Source: Belnapia sp.
Lineage (GTDB): Bacteria > Pseudomonadota > Alphaproteobacteria > Acetobacterales > Acetobacteraceae
Assembly: GCA_028291445.1 (NCBI GenBank)
Contig: JAQGIA010000354.1
Coordinates: 1-9,368, forward strand
DNA: 9,368 nt
Direction: 5' to 3'
Positions 1 through 7,584 of this stretch are shown here, piece after piece (position 1 is the stretch's first letter; each line of letters opens with the position of its first letter). Under the pieces are notes generated by a model. That model did no database searches, was not told where the DNA came from, and worked only from the letters and a program-made list of their open reading frames with translations. The translations under genes and the position numbers were made by a program.

Positions 1-395
1 GGCATGGTGCCGGGCGCCACCAGCCCGATCCGCCGTGCCCCCAGCCGGCCGAGGATGGTCAGCGTATCCAACGATACCGAGACCACCGGGCAGCCGGCCA
101 GCGGCGCCAACTCGGCCGCCAGATCCCGGTCAACCTGGAACCCGTCCCAGCAGCCCTTGGTGCCGTTCCAGGAAATCGCCTCCACCCCCGAATCGCGCAG
201 CAATTCCACCGCAGCGCGGATCGGCGGCAGGTCGTAGCCATGCGCCGGCTGGCCTGTGCCATCGGGGCGGAAGGGGATGCGCGCATAACAGGCGCCCCAA
301 TCCGGGAAGCCGGCCAGCAGGGCTTCCACCGTGCGCTCCACCGTGCGGTTGGAGGAAGGGACGAGCTGACCAATGGCGCGGGGTGGCATGAACAT
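1..395 (-). CDS. Asp/Glu racemase superfamily enzyme (maleate isomerase / arylmalonate decarboxylase-like), 5' part
   Basis: The minus strand reads open from an ATG at 395 to the left edge, giving 131 codons without a stop, so the C-terminal part lies outside the window. The N-terminus has the family's opening strand and P-loop-like turn (IGQLVPSSN, residues 8-16). It continues with GVEAISWNGTKG (70-81) and ends with a Rossmann-like stretch, LTILGRLGARRIGLVAP (112-128). These are the landmarks of the maleate cis-trans isomerase/arylmalonate decarboxylase branch. Enzymes of this superfamily isomerise, racemise or decarboxylate small dicarboxylates in the cytoplasm, usually with two cysteines. 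Here the first cysteine position appears to be Gly78 (in NGTKG), as in arylmalonate decarboxylase, although Cys82 is close by. The second catalytic Cys would lie beyond the edge. Met at 389 is an alternative start, and no good Shine-Dalgarno is visible for either. The substrate cannot be called. The gene is divergent from the membrane protein gene at 443. Confidence 0.8.
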   Translation of the reverse strand, partial: MFMPPRAIGQLVPSSNRTVERTVEALLAGFPDWGACYARIPFRPDGTGQPAHGYDLPPIRAAVELLRDSGVEAISWNGTKGCWDGFQVDRDLAAELAPLAGCPVVSVSLDTLTILGRLGARRIGLVAPGTM

Positions 396-442
396 GCGCG
401 GGATTCCGGAAGCTTGGGTATCGCATAGGGCCAGCAATCGAC

Positions 443-1126
443 ATGCCAACCGGCTCGCCCGGTGCTACGATGCTGCCGATGGCACAGGATCCGATCCCCC
501 CGCCCGCGCCGCCACGGCCCCGGGCATCGCTGGCCCGTAGGCTGGCCCATATCCCGTTGGTGCTGCTCGCCATCCTGGTGGTGACGCTGGAGGCGACGGT
601 CTGGCGCTGGCTGACCGCGCTGGGCCAGACGCTGTCGCGGCTTGCCGTCTTCGCGGCGCTGGAACGGCTGGTGGCGCGGCTCAGCCCGCGTGCCGTGGTG
701 GCGGCCTTCGCGCTGCCCTTCCTCGCCTTCATCCCGCTGCTGAAGCTCGGCGAGCTCTGGCTGTTCCTGCATGGCCATGTGGTGCTCGGCGTGCTGCTGC
801 TGGTCGCCGCCAAGGTGGTGGGCGTCGCTTTCTCCGCCCGGCTGTTTGCCATCGCCCGGCCGAAGATGCTCCAGGTACCCAGCTTCGCCTGGGTCTATGG
901 CCATGTGCTGCGGCTGCTCGCCTATGGCCATGCCTTGCTCGAAGGGTTGCCGGCCTGGGTCGCGGCACGGACCGCAATGCACCGGCTGACGGCAGCCGGC
1001 CGGGCCATTGTGGCGGCCTGCTGGCGGCTGTTGCGTGGCTGGTTCGCGCCGCCACGGGGCGCCGGGCCAAGCGCCCGCCTGGCGGCGGCGCGACGCCTGC
1101 TGCGCCGAACCTCCTCGACCCGTTGA
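443..1126 (+). CDS. conserved hypothetical membrane protein, about 227 aa
   Basis: I recognise the general look of this protein from alphaproteobacterial genomes but know of no assigned function. After a proline-rich N-terminus (residues 12-27) there is a short hydrophobic stretch (about 36-50). It is followed by LEATVWRWLTALG (49-61), an amphipathic LERLVARLSP segment (73-82), and two strong membrane segments (about 84-109 and 112-137). The tail after about residue 138 is long, Arg- and Ala-rich, and probably cytosolic. There are no catalytic motifs or cysteine pairs. The start is uncertain: ATG at 443, 470 and 479 are all in frame and none has a convincing ribosome-binding site. The shortest form would still keep every membrane segment. 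The coding frame has the same high-GC third positions as its neighbours. It is divergent from the racemase-family gene with a 47-bp gap, so the two may share a control region. Confidence 0.72.
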   Translation: MPTGSPGATMLPMAQDPIPPPAPPRPRASLARRLAHIPLVLLAILVVTLEATVWRWLTALGQTLSRLAVFAALERLVARLSPRAVVAAFALPFLAFIPLLKLGELWLFLHGHVVLGVLLLVAAKVVGVAFSARLFAIARPKMLQVPSFAWVYGHVLRLLAYGHALLEGLPAWVAARTAMHRLTAAGRAIVAACWRLLRGWFAPPRGAGPSARLAAARRLLRRTSSTR

Positions 1127-1145
1127 GCGCCTGCCCGTGCCCGGC

Positions 1146-1175
1146 TTGGGATCAGGGCCGGCCCTGCGCTAGGTT
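1146..1175 (+). promoter_or_regulatory. candidate promoter of the tRNA deacylase gene, with a palindrome in the spacer
   Basis: A TTGGGA box (1146-1151) and a TAGGTT box (1170-1175) are 18 bp apart and lie 30 bp before the ATG at 1205. The spacer holds a perfect 14-bp palindrome, CAGGGCCGGCCCTG (1153-1166). Both boxes are imperfect against the sigma-70 consensus. The spacing and position fit, but in GC-rich DNA this is only a candidate. Confidence 0.33.
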
Positions 1176-1204
1176 TGAACACCCAACCCGGACCGTATCC
1201 CGCC

Positions 1205-1732
1205 ATGGCTGAGACGCCCACCGGCCTGCTCGCGCGCCTCGCCGCGCTGGGCATCGAGACCACCACTACCGAGCATGCCCCGGTCTTCACCGTGGCCGAA
1301 AGCCAGGCACTGCGGGCCAGCCTGCCGCAGGGCACCGAGGGCGGCCACAGCAAGAACCTGTTCCTCCGGCCGGCCAAGGCGGGTCCGGGACCGCACCTGC
1401 TGGCGGTGCTGGAGGACAATCGGCAGGTCTCGGTCAATGCCCTGGCCCGGGCCGCCGGCGCCGGACGGGTGGAGATGGCTCCGGCCGAGGCGCTGCGCGC
1501 CCTGCTCGGGGTCGAGCCCGGCTCGGTGACGGCTTTCGGGATGGTGAATGCCCCGCCCGGCGCGGTGCGCATCCTGCTGGATGCCGCGCTGCTGCGCGAT
1601 CATACCTGGGTGCATTGCCATCCGCTGGTGAATACCATGACGACCGCGATCCGCCCGGCCGATCTGCTGCGCTTCCTCGAAAGCCTTGGCCATCGGCCGG
1701 AACTGCTGGAAGTGCCGCCGCCTGCGGCATAA
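1205..1732 (+). CDS. freestanding Ala-tRNA(Pro) deacylase, ProXp-ala / PrdX type (YbaK-like fold)
   Basis: The product is a 175-aa trans-editing hydrolase that removes alanine wrongly attached to tRNA(Pro) by prolyl-tRNA synthetase. It does for the cell what the INS domain does inside many ProRS enzymes. Family landmarks appear in order: TEHAPVFTVAES (residues 22-33); the HSKNLFLR motif with the conserved substrate-site Lys (about 48-55); the LLAVLEDNRQVSV strand; LGVEPGSVTAFGMVNAP; and HPLVNTMTT near the C-terminus, then a GH-P-E tail. This order and length match PrdX/ProXp-ala rather than the Cys-tRNA(Pro) deacylase YbaK. A TTG at 1175 would add ten residues, but it falls in the candidate -10 box. 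The ATG at 1205 begins just before the conserved domain, so I prefer it. The gene ends inside the first copy of a 24-bp tandem repeat. I infer the tRNA substrate from family resemblance. Confidence 0.88.
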   Translation: MAETPTGLLARLAALGIETTTTEHAPVFTVAESQALRASLPQGTEGGHSKNLFLRPAKAGPGPHLLAVLEDNRQVSVNALARAAGAGRVEMAPAEALRALLGVEPGSVTAFGMVNAPPGAVRILLDAALLRDHTWVHCHPLVNTMTTAIRPADLLRFLESLGHRPELLEVPPPAA

Positions 1733-1768
1733 GCCGCCGGGTGACCTGCGGCATAAGCCGCCGGGTGA
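1721..1768 (+). repeat. perfect 24-bp tandem duplication, each unit a hairpin
   Basis: Positions 1721-1744 and 1745-1768 are identical. Each unit holds GCGGC-ATAA-GCCGC, a 5-bp stem with a 4-nt loop. With one T·C mismatch the stem extends to 8 bp. The first copy encodes the last residues of the tRNA deacylase and its TAA stop, which falls in the hairpin loop. The second copy is non-coding. No T-tract follows, so these are not standard intrinsic terminators. The two stem-loops could slow 3' degradation or attenuate read-through towards the next cluster. A recent slippage duplication with no role is equally possible. Confidence 0.9.
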
Positions 1769-1850
1769 ATTGTTGAATCCGGTCCCCCGCGGCTACCATC
1801 TGCCCGGATAGCGCCCGGCTGCCATTTGCCGGCCGGATCCGATCGCCCCA

Positions 1851-1880
1851 TTGCCCTTGCGCCCGCCCGGCGCATCTATG
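1851..1880 (+). promoter_or_regulatory. weak candidate promoter ahead of the cnoX cluster
   Basis: The gap 1733-1904 holds the second repeat copy and then GC-rich sequence. The best promoter-like arrangement is TTGCCC (1851-1856), about 18 bp of spacer, and TCTATG (1875-1880), placed 25 bp before the start codon at 1905. Neither box is close to consensus. I list it because the first gene of a cluster should have a promoter here and no better pair is visible. Confidence 0.25.
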
Positions 1881-1904
1881 TGCCAAGACCGAGGAACAGC
1901 CGAC

Positions 1905-2882
1905 ATGGACGTCATCTTCGACCCCAACCGCCAGGCCGCCCCCGCTGCTGCCCTGGTTGGCGGTTCTGCGCCAAGCGGCGCCAGCCCGAGCGCCGACCTG
2001 ATCAAGGACGGCGACCAGAAGACCTTCATGCAGGATGTGGTGGAAGCCAGCCGCACCACGCCGATCCTGGTCGATTTCTGGGCCACCTGGTGCGGCCCCT
2101 GCAAGACGCTGACGCCAGCCATCGAGAAGGTGGTGCGCGCCGCCGGCGGCCGGGTCAAGCTGGTCAAGATCGACATCGACAAGAACCGCCAGCTTGTCCA
2201 GCAGCTCAGCCAGCTTGGTCTGCCGCTGCAATCGGTGCCGACCGTCGCCGCCTTCTGGCAGGGCCAGATCGCCGACATCTTCCAGGGCGCCCTGCCGGAG
2301 GGCGAGATCAAGCGCTTCGTCGAAGGCCTGCTGAAGCTGGCCGGTGGCCAGATGCCGGCCGCCGACCTGCTGGCCGAGGCCAAGGCCGCTGCCGAGGAGG
2401 GTGACCACCAGGCCGCCCTGCAGCTTTACGGTACCCTGGCGCAGGAAGAGCCCGAGAACCCGGAAGCCTTCGCTGGCGTCGCCCGCAGCTTGATGGAATT
2501 GGGCGAGGAGGAACAGGCACTCCAGGTGCTTGACCAGGTGCCGGAGAAGTTGGCCAACCACGCCGCCATCGCCTCCATCCGCAGCACGCTGGAGCTGGCC
2601 GCCGAAGGCCGCGCGGCCCGCGAGAAGCTGGCCGAATTCGAAGCCCGCCTGGCCGCCGACCCGGACGACCATGCGGCACGGATCGAGCTGGCGGTGGCGC
2701 TCAATGCCTCGGATGATCGGGCCGGCGCGGTCGATGCGCTGCTCGAAGCCTTCAGACGCGACCGCACCTGGAACGAGGAAGCTGCCCGCAAGCAGTTGCT
2801 GAAATTCTTCGAGGCTTGGGGCTTCGCCGATCCGGCCACGGTCGCCGGCCGGCGGAAGCTCTCTGCGCTGCTGTTCCGGTAG
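1905..2882 (+). CDS. cnoX: CnoX-like chaperedoxin: thioredoxin domain plus TPR region (YbbN family)
   Basis: A thioredoxin fold is followed by an alpha-helical TPR-type region, 325 aa in total, somewhat longer than E. coli CnoX. The first 30 residues are Ala/Pro/Ser-rich and probably disordered. The thioredoxin domain (about 31-150) has DFWATWCGPCK with both active-site cysteines (Cys63, Cys66) and the cis-proline loop SVPTV (Pro112). Residues about 165-325 form helical repeats of the GDHQAALQLYGTLAQEEPENPEAFAGVARSL kind. Known family members hold unfolded proteins, guard them against over-oxidation and hand them to GroEL/ES or DnaK in the cytoplasm. The intact CxxC suggests an additional reductase activity, as reported for the Caulobacter protein, unlike the E. 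coli form that lacks one Cys. The start at 1905 is supported by GAGGAA about 9 nt upstream. An in-frame extension to 1851 lacks such support. It heads a tight four-gene cluster. Confidence 0.88.
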   Translation: MDVIFDPNRQAAPAAALVGGSAPSGASPSADLIKDGDQKTFMQDVVEASRTTPILVDFWATWCGPCKTLTPAIEKVVRAAGGRVKLVKIDIDKNRQLVQQLSQLGLPLQSVPTVAAFWQGQIADIFQGALPEGEIKRFVEGLLKLAGGQMPAADLLAEAKAAAEEGDHQAALQLYGTLAQEEPENPEAFAGVARSLMELGEEEQALQVLDQVPEKLANHAAIASIRSTLELAAEGRAAREKLAEFEARLAADPDDHAARIELAVALNASDDRAGAVDALLEAFRRDRTWNEEAARKQLLKFFEAWGFADPATVAGRRKLSALLFR

Positions 2883-2892
2883 CGCTGGCTTC

Positions 2893-3579
2893 GTGGACGC
2901 ATCCCCACCCGGCTTCGGCGCGACGCCCCTGCAACTCCCGGAGGAGATCGCGGTATTCCCGCTCTCCGGGGCCTTGCTGCTGCCCGAGGGGCGCCTGCCG
3001 CTGAACATCTTCGAGCCGCGCTACCTGGCGATGACCCAGGACAGCTTGGCGGCCGGGCGGATGTTCGGGATGATCCAGCCTGACCCGGGAGCGGCGCGTG
3101 GTCCGACCGGGCCGGGCCTGTACCGGGTCGGCTGCCTCGGCCGGTTGACCTCCTTCGCCGAGACCGATGATGGGCGCATGCTCGTCACGCTGACCGGCAT
3201 GGTGCGGTTCCGGGTGGTCGAGGAGTTGGAGATGCAGCGCGGCTATCGCCGGGTCCGGGCGGATTACGGTCCTTTCCTGGCAGACCTCGAGACCGCTGCC
3301 CCGCCGCCTGCGATCGATCGTGCTGCCCTGCTGGCGGCGCTTCGCCCCTTCTTCAAGGCGCGCGCCATCGAGGCCAATTGGACCGCGGTTGAGGAAACCG
3401 CCGACCCCGCGCTGGTGCTGACCCTGGCCATGGTCTGCCCTTTCGAGGTAGCGGAAAAACAGGCGTTGCTGGAAGCCGCGACGCCGGCGGATCGTGCCGC
3501 CATGCTGGTCGCCCTGTTGCAGATGGGCGCGCATGGCGCCGCCGCCGGGGATATCGTGCCCGGCCGGCGGCCAAGCTGA
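2893..3579 (+). CDS. LON substrate-binding-domain protein (no ATPase or protease domain)
   Basis: This 228-aa cytosolic protein matches the N-terminal substrate-recognition domain of Lon protease: EIAVFPLSGALLLPEGRLPLNIFEPRYLAM at about residues 17-47, then GMIQP, then the beta-strand run GLYRVGCLGRLTSFAETDDGRMLVTLTGMVRFRV. The C-terminal half is helical and ends FKARAIEANWTAVEE...LLEAATPADRAAMLVALLQMG, typical of stand-alone LON-domain proteins. There is no Walker A motif and no Ser-Lys protease dyad, so it cannot degrade proteins by itself. It may be an adaptor or substrate-binding factor, but the exact role is unknown. The start is GTG, 10 bp after the cnoX stop, with only a weak ribosome-binding site, so translational coupling is likely. 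There is no alternative start upstream of the conserved domain. Confidence 0.85.
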   Translation: MDASPPGFGATPLQLPEEIAVFPLSGALLLPEGRLPLNIFEPRYLAMTQDSLAAGRMFGMIQPDPGAARGPTGPGLYRVGCLGRLTSFAETDDGRMLVTLTGMVRFRVVEELEMQRGYRRVRADYGPFLADLETAAPPPAIDRAALLAALRPFFKARAIEANWTAVEETADPALVLTLAMVCPFEVAEKQALLEAATPADRAAMLVALLQMGAHGAAAGDIVPGRRPS

Positions 3580-3593
3580 GGATTTGAGCACCC

Positions 3594-3794
3594 ATGACCG
3601 AGACCCAGACCATTGCGCCCAGCGAGGTTGATCCCGCATTGCTGGAGATCCTCGTTTGCCCACTGACCAAGGGGCCGCTGCGCTATGACCGCGCCGCCGG
3701 CGAATTGATCAGCGAGGCCGCCCGCCTGGCTTACCCGATCCGCGACGGCATCCCCATCATGCTGCCGGACGAGGCGCGTCGGCTGGAAGATTGA
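3594..3794 (+). CDS. Trm112-like protein (YcaR / UPF0434 family)
   Basis: This 66-aa protein has the family core [18 protein letters not shown] (about 16-33), followed by [26 protein letters not shown]. The length is normal for bacterial members. Eukaryotic Trm112 is a small zinc-binding activator of tRNA, rRNA and release-factor methyltransferases. The bacterial partner is not settled. Only one cysteine is present (in VCPLTKG), so the four-Cys zinc site of the eukaryotic protein is missing and the fold is probably metal-free. The start is ATG with GAGGAT overlapping the stop of the LON gene, 10 nt upstream. Four bases separate it from the DUF971 gene. Confidence 0.9.
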   Translation: MTETQTIAPSEVDPALLEILVCPLTKGPLRYDRAAGELISEAARLAYPIRDGIPIMLPDEARRLED

Positions 3795-3798
3795 GCGC

Positions 3799-4170
3799 GT
3801 GCCGACCCCCAGCGAGATCCGGCTGAAGCGGGCCGAGCGGCTGCTCGAGGTCGTCTTCGACGATGGCGCCCGGTTCGGCCTGCCGGCCGAATACCTGCGG
3901 GTCGAGAGCCCCTCGGCCGAGGTGCAAGGCCACGGGCCAGGCCAGAAGGTGCTGGTCGCCGGACGGCGCGAGGTGGGGATCATGCGGGTGGAGCCGGTCG
4001 GCCACTACGCCATCCGCATCGCCTTCGACGACCTGCACGACAGCGGCATCTTCAGCTGGGCCTATCTGTACCAGCTCGGCACCGAATATGCCGCGCGCTG
4101 GGCCGCCTATGAGCGGGAACTGGCCGCGAAGGGCCTGGTGCGGGACCCGCCGGCGCGGCGCAAGACCTGA
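3799..4170 (+). CDS. DUF971 family protein (gamma-butyrobetaine hydroxylase N-terminal-like domain)
   Basis: The product is 123 aa. It shows the DUF971 pattern: EIRLKRAERLLEVVFDDGARFGLPAEYLRVESPSAEVQGHG (about 5-45), then VGIMRVEPVGHYAIRIAFDDLHDSGIFSWAYLYQLG (about 58-93), with a basic tail. The same domain is found at the N-terminus of gamma-butyrobetaine hydroxylase and fused to some Mrp-type Fe-S cluster carrier ATPases. Its own biochemical role is not established. The zinc-binding cysteines of the eukaryotic hydroxylase domain are absent, as no cysteine is present at all. The GTG start at 3799 has GGAAG 9 nt upstream, inside the trm112-like gene, and follows that gene's stop after 4 bp, so the two are probably translationally coupled. 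It closes the four-gene cluster. Confidence 0.85.
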   Translation: MPTPSEIRLKRAERLLEVVFDDGARFGLPAEYLRVESPSAEVQGHGPGQKVLVAGRREVGIMRVEPVGHYAIRIAFDDLHDSGIFSWAYLYQLGTEYAARWAAYERELAAKGLVRDPPARRKT

Positions 4171-4273
4171 TCGGCTATCCGCGCTGACAGAGGCGCGAAC
4201 ACCCAGGGCCGCGGCGCCACCGACACAGGCTTTGGTGACCGCCATGCCACAGCAGATGACGATGATCTGTATC

Positions 4274-4345
4274 CTATACTTCGGCGCGGACCAACACCGG
4301 CGAAAGATACGTCTTGGCCACATGAGTATCGATGCTGTCGAACAT
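4274..4345 (-). CDS. possible 23-codon small ORF, unconfirmed
   Basis: Inside the gap between the convergent DUF971 and UbiH-like genes, the minus strand has ATG at 4345 and TAG at 4274-4276. The peptide is MFDSIDTHVAKTYLSPVLVR followed by AEV. An AGGTGGG element lies about 5 nt before the ATG and is partly drawn from the hairpin repeat. I recognise no family. It could be a small protein made from ubiH-like read-through, a remnant of a lost gene, or chance. The evidence is only start, ribosome-binding-site-like sequence and stop. Confidence 0.15.
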   Translation of the reverse strand: MFDSIDTHVAKTYLSPVLVRAEV

Positions 4346-4354
4346 GGCTGCCCA

Positions 4355-4400
4355 CCTGGTCTGGTCAGGAGGCCAGACCAGGGAGAGGGCCAGACCAGGG
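4355..4400. repeat. hairpin with a third, directly repeated arm
   Basis: CCTGGTCTGG (4355-4364) pairs perfectly with CCAGACCAGG (4373-4382). Including one T·G wobble the stem is 12 bp with an AGGA loop. GGCCAGACCAGGG occurs at 4371-4383 and again at 4388-4400, so the left arm can pair with either right arm. The element begins 8 bp beyond the stop of the UbiH-like gene and lies between convergent genes. A role in ending transcription or protecting 3' ends is plausible, but no T-tract follows on either strand. Confidence 0.8.
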
Positions 4401-4407
4401 GCTATCG

Positions 4408-6206
<1,799 letters not shown>

Positions 6207-6245
6207 CGCCGGGCCAACCTTACTCAGGATAATGGGGAAACTACG

Positions 6246-7577
6246 ATGAGGATGCCCGCACGCGCGCTGGCGCCGTTGGCCATGGCGCTGCTCGCCGCAG
6301 GTCCGGCCATGGCGCAGGACGGCCCGAAGATCGACACCGGCGACACCGCATGGATGCTCACCAGCACCGCCCTCGTGCTGATGATGACCATTCCTGGCCT
6401 GGCACTGTTCTATGCCGGCATGGTCCGCAAGAAGAACGTGCTTGCGACCATGATGCAGAGCTTCACCCTCGCCGCGCTGATCACGGTGGTGTGGATGGTG
6501 GCCGGCTACAGCCTCGCCTTCGGTGAGGGCGGCCCCTGGATCGGCGACCTGTCCAAGCTGTTCCTGGCCGGCATCGCCGAGAATTGGGACAAGCCCTTCA
6601 CCCTCGGCAGCGGCGACGCGGCGGTGGCCTTCACCATCCCCGAGACGGTCTTCCTGATGTTCCAGATGACCTTCGCCATCATCACCCCGGCGCTGATCAC
6701 CGGCGCCTTCGCCGACCGCATGAAGTTCAGCGCCATGGTGCTGTTCAGCATACTCTGGTCGCTGCTGGTCTATGCCCCGGTGGCGCATTGGGTCTGGCAT
6801 CCGAATGGCTGGATCTTCGCCCTCGGCGCGCTCGACTTCGCCGGCGGCACGGTCGTCCACATCAATGCCGGCGTCGCCGGGCTGGTGGCGGCGCTGGTGC
6901 TGGGCAAGCGGGTCGGCTTCGGTACCGACAACCTCTCGCCCTACAACCTGGCCCTTGCCGTCATCGGCGCCGGCCTGCTGTGGGTCGGCTGGTTCGGCTT
7001 CAATGCCGGTTCTGCCGGTGGTGCCGGCGCGCGGGCCGGCATGGCCATGCTGGCGACCCAGGTCGCGGCGGGCGCTGCGGCACTGACCTGGGTGTTTGCC
7101 GAATGGGCGACCAAGGGCAAGCCCAGCGTGCTCGGCTGCATCTCCGGCGCGGTCGCCGGCCTCGTCGCCATCACCCCGGCCAGCGGCTTCGTGCTGCCGG
7201 TGCCGGCGCTGATCATCGGCGTCGTGGCGGGCCTCGCCGGCTTCTGGGGCGCCACTGCCCTGAAGCACATGTGCGGCTACGACGACAGCCTGGACGCCTT
7301 CGGCGTGCATGGCGTCTGCGGCATCGTCGGCAGCCTGCTGACCGGCGTCTTCGCCTATGGGGCCCTCTCGGCCTCCACGGCGACGCCGGCCGGCTACTCC
7401 GGCAGCTTCGACCAGTTCCTGCTGCAGCTCTACGCCAGCCTCGCGGTCATCGCCTATTCGGCGATCGGCAGCTTCATCCTGCTGAAGGTGACCGACGTGA
7501 TCGTCGGCCTCCGGGTGCCGGAGGAAGAGGAGCGCGAGGGTCTCGACGTCACCCAGCACGGCGAGCGCATCGCCTGA
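6246..7577 (+). CDS. amtB: ammonium transporter AmtB
   Basis: A 443-aa inner-membrane Amt/Mep/Rh channel with an N-terminal signal peptide (cleavage likely after AMA, residue 23) and about 11 membrane helices. Key residues are visible: FYAGMVRKKNVL (55-66); the external gate FQMTFA (139-144); Asp197 in LDFAGGTVVHINAG, which corresponds to E. coli Asp160; the twin pore histidines His205 and His355 (GVHGVCG); and WVGWFGFNAGSA with the inner gate Phe at about 252. The C-terminal tail VPEEEEREGLDVTQHGERIA is the conserved cytosolic segment that relays GlnK docking. It conducts ammonia/ammonium into the cell when external ammonium is low. GGGGAA about 10 nt before the ATG serves as ribosome-binding site. 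The gene is co-transcribed with glnK, and an intrinsic terminator follows directly. Confidence 0.97.
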   Translation: MRMPARALAPLAMALLAAGPAMAQDGPKIDTGDTAWMLTSTALVLMMTIPGLALFYAGMVRKKNVLATMMQSFTLAALITVVWMVAGYSLAFGEGGPWIGDLSKLFLAGIAENWDKPFTLGSGDAAVAFTIPETVFLMFQMTFAIITPALITGAFADRMKFSAMVLFSILWSLLVYAPVAHWVWHPNGWIFALGALDFAGGTVVHINAGVAGLVAALVLGKRVGFGTDNLSPYNLALAVIGAGLLWVGWFGFNAGSAGGAGARAGMAMLATQVAAGAAALTWVFAEWATKGKPSVLGCISGAVAGLVAITPASGFVLPVPALIIGVVAGLAGFWGATALKHMCGYDDSLDAFGVHGVCGIVGSLLTGVFAYGALSASTATPAGYSGSFDQFLLQLYASLAVIAYSAIGSFILLKVTDVIVGLRVPEEEEREGLDVTQHGERIA

Positions 7578-7584
7578 TCCAGGC

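Larger units (their letters stand above)
4171..4407. other. 237-bp gap between convergent genes
   Basis: No gene is clearly supported here. The stretch is less GC-rich than its surroundings, especially 4255-4345. It carries a strong hairpin with a third arm copy (4355-4400) and one tiny minus-strand ORF (4274-4345). A TATACT sequence at 4275-4280 has no partner box. There is no T-tract after any stem, so I cannot name a standard terminator for either converging gene. Confidence 0.6.

Noticed and set aside
59..982. Minus-strand open frame covering the left-edge gene and the membrane protein
   Set aside because: His/Gln/Arg-rich shadow. The true minus-strand gene at the left edge is in another frame and carries family motifs.
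1153..1166. Palindrome as an intrinsic terminator of the membrane protein gene
   Set aside because: No loop and no T-tract; read instead as a possible operator or chance.
1175..1204. TTG at 1175 as start of the tRNA deacylase
   Set aside because: It overlaps the candidate -10 box, lacks a ribosome-binding site and adds ten residues outside the conserved domain. ATG at 1205 is preferred.
1851..1904. Upstream extension of cnoX by 18 codons
   Set aside because: No ribosome-binding site at 1851, while GAGGAA is well placed for the ATG at 1905.
1434..3008. 524-codon minus-strand open frame antisense to cnoX and the tRNA deacylase
   Set aside because: Low-complexity Gly/Gln/Leu-rich composition, no recognisable motif, crosses two well-supported genes on the other strand.
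4275..4280. TATACT as a -10 box in the convergent gap
   Set aside because: The position 17 bp upstream holds GCAGAT, no -35 likeness, and no plus-strand gene follows before the convergent UbiH-like gene.
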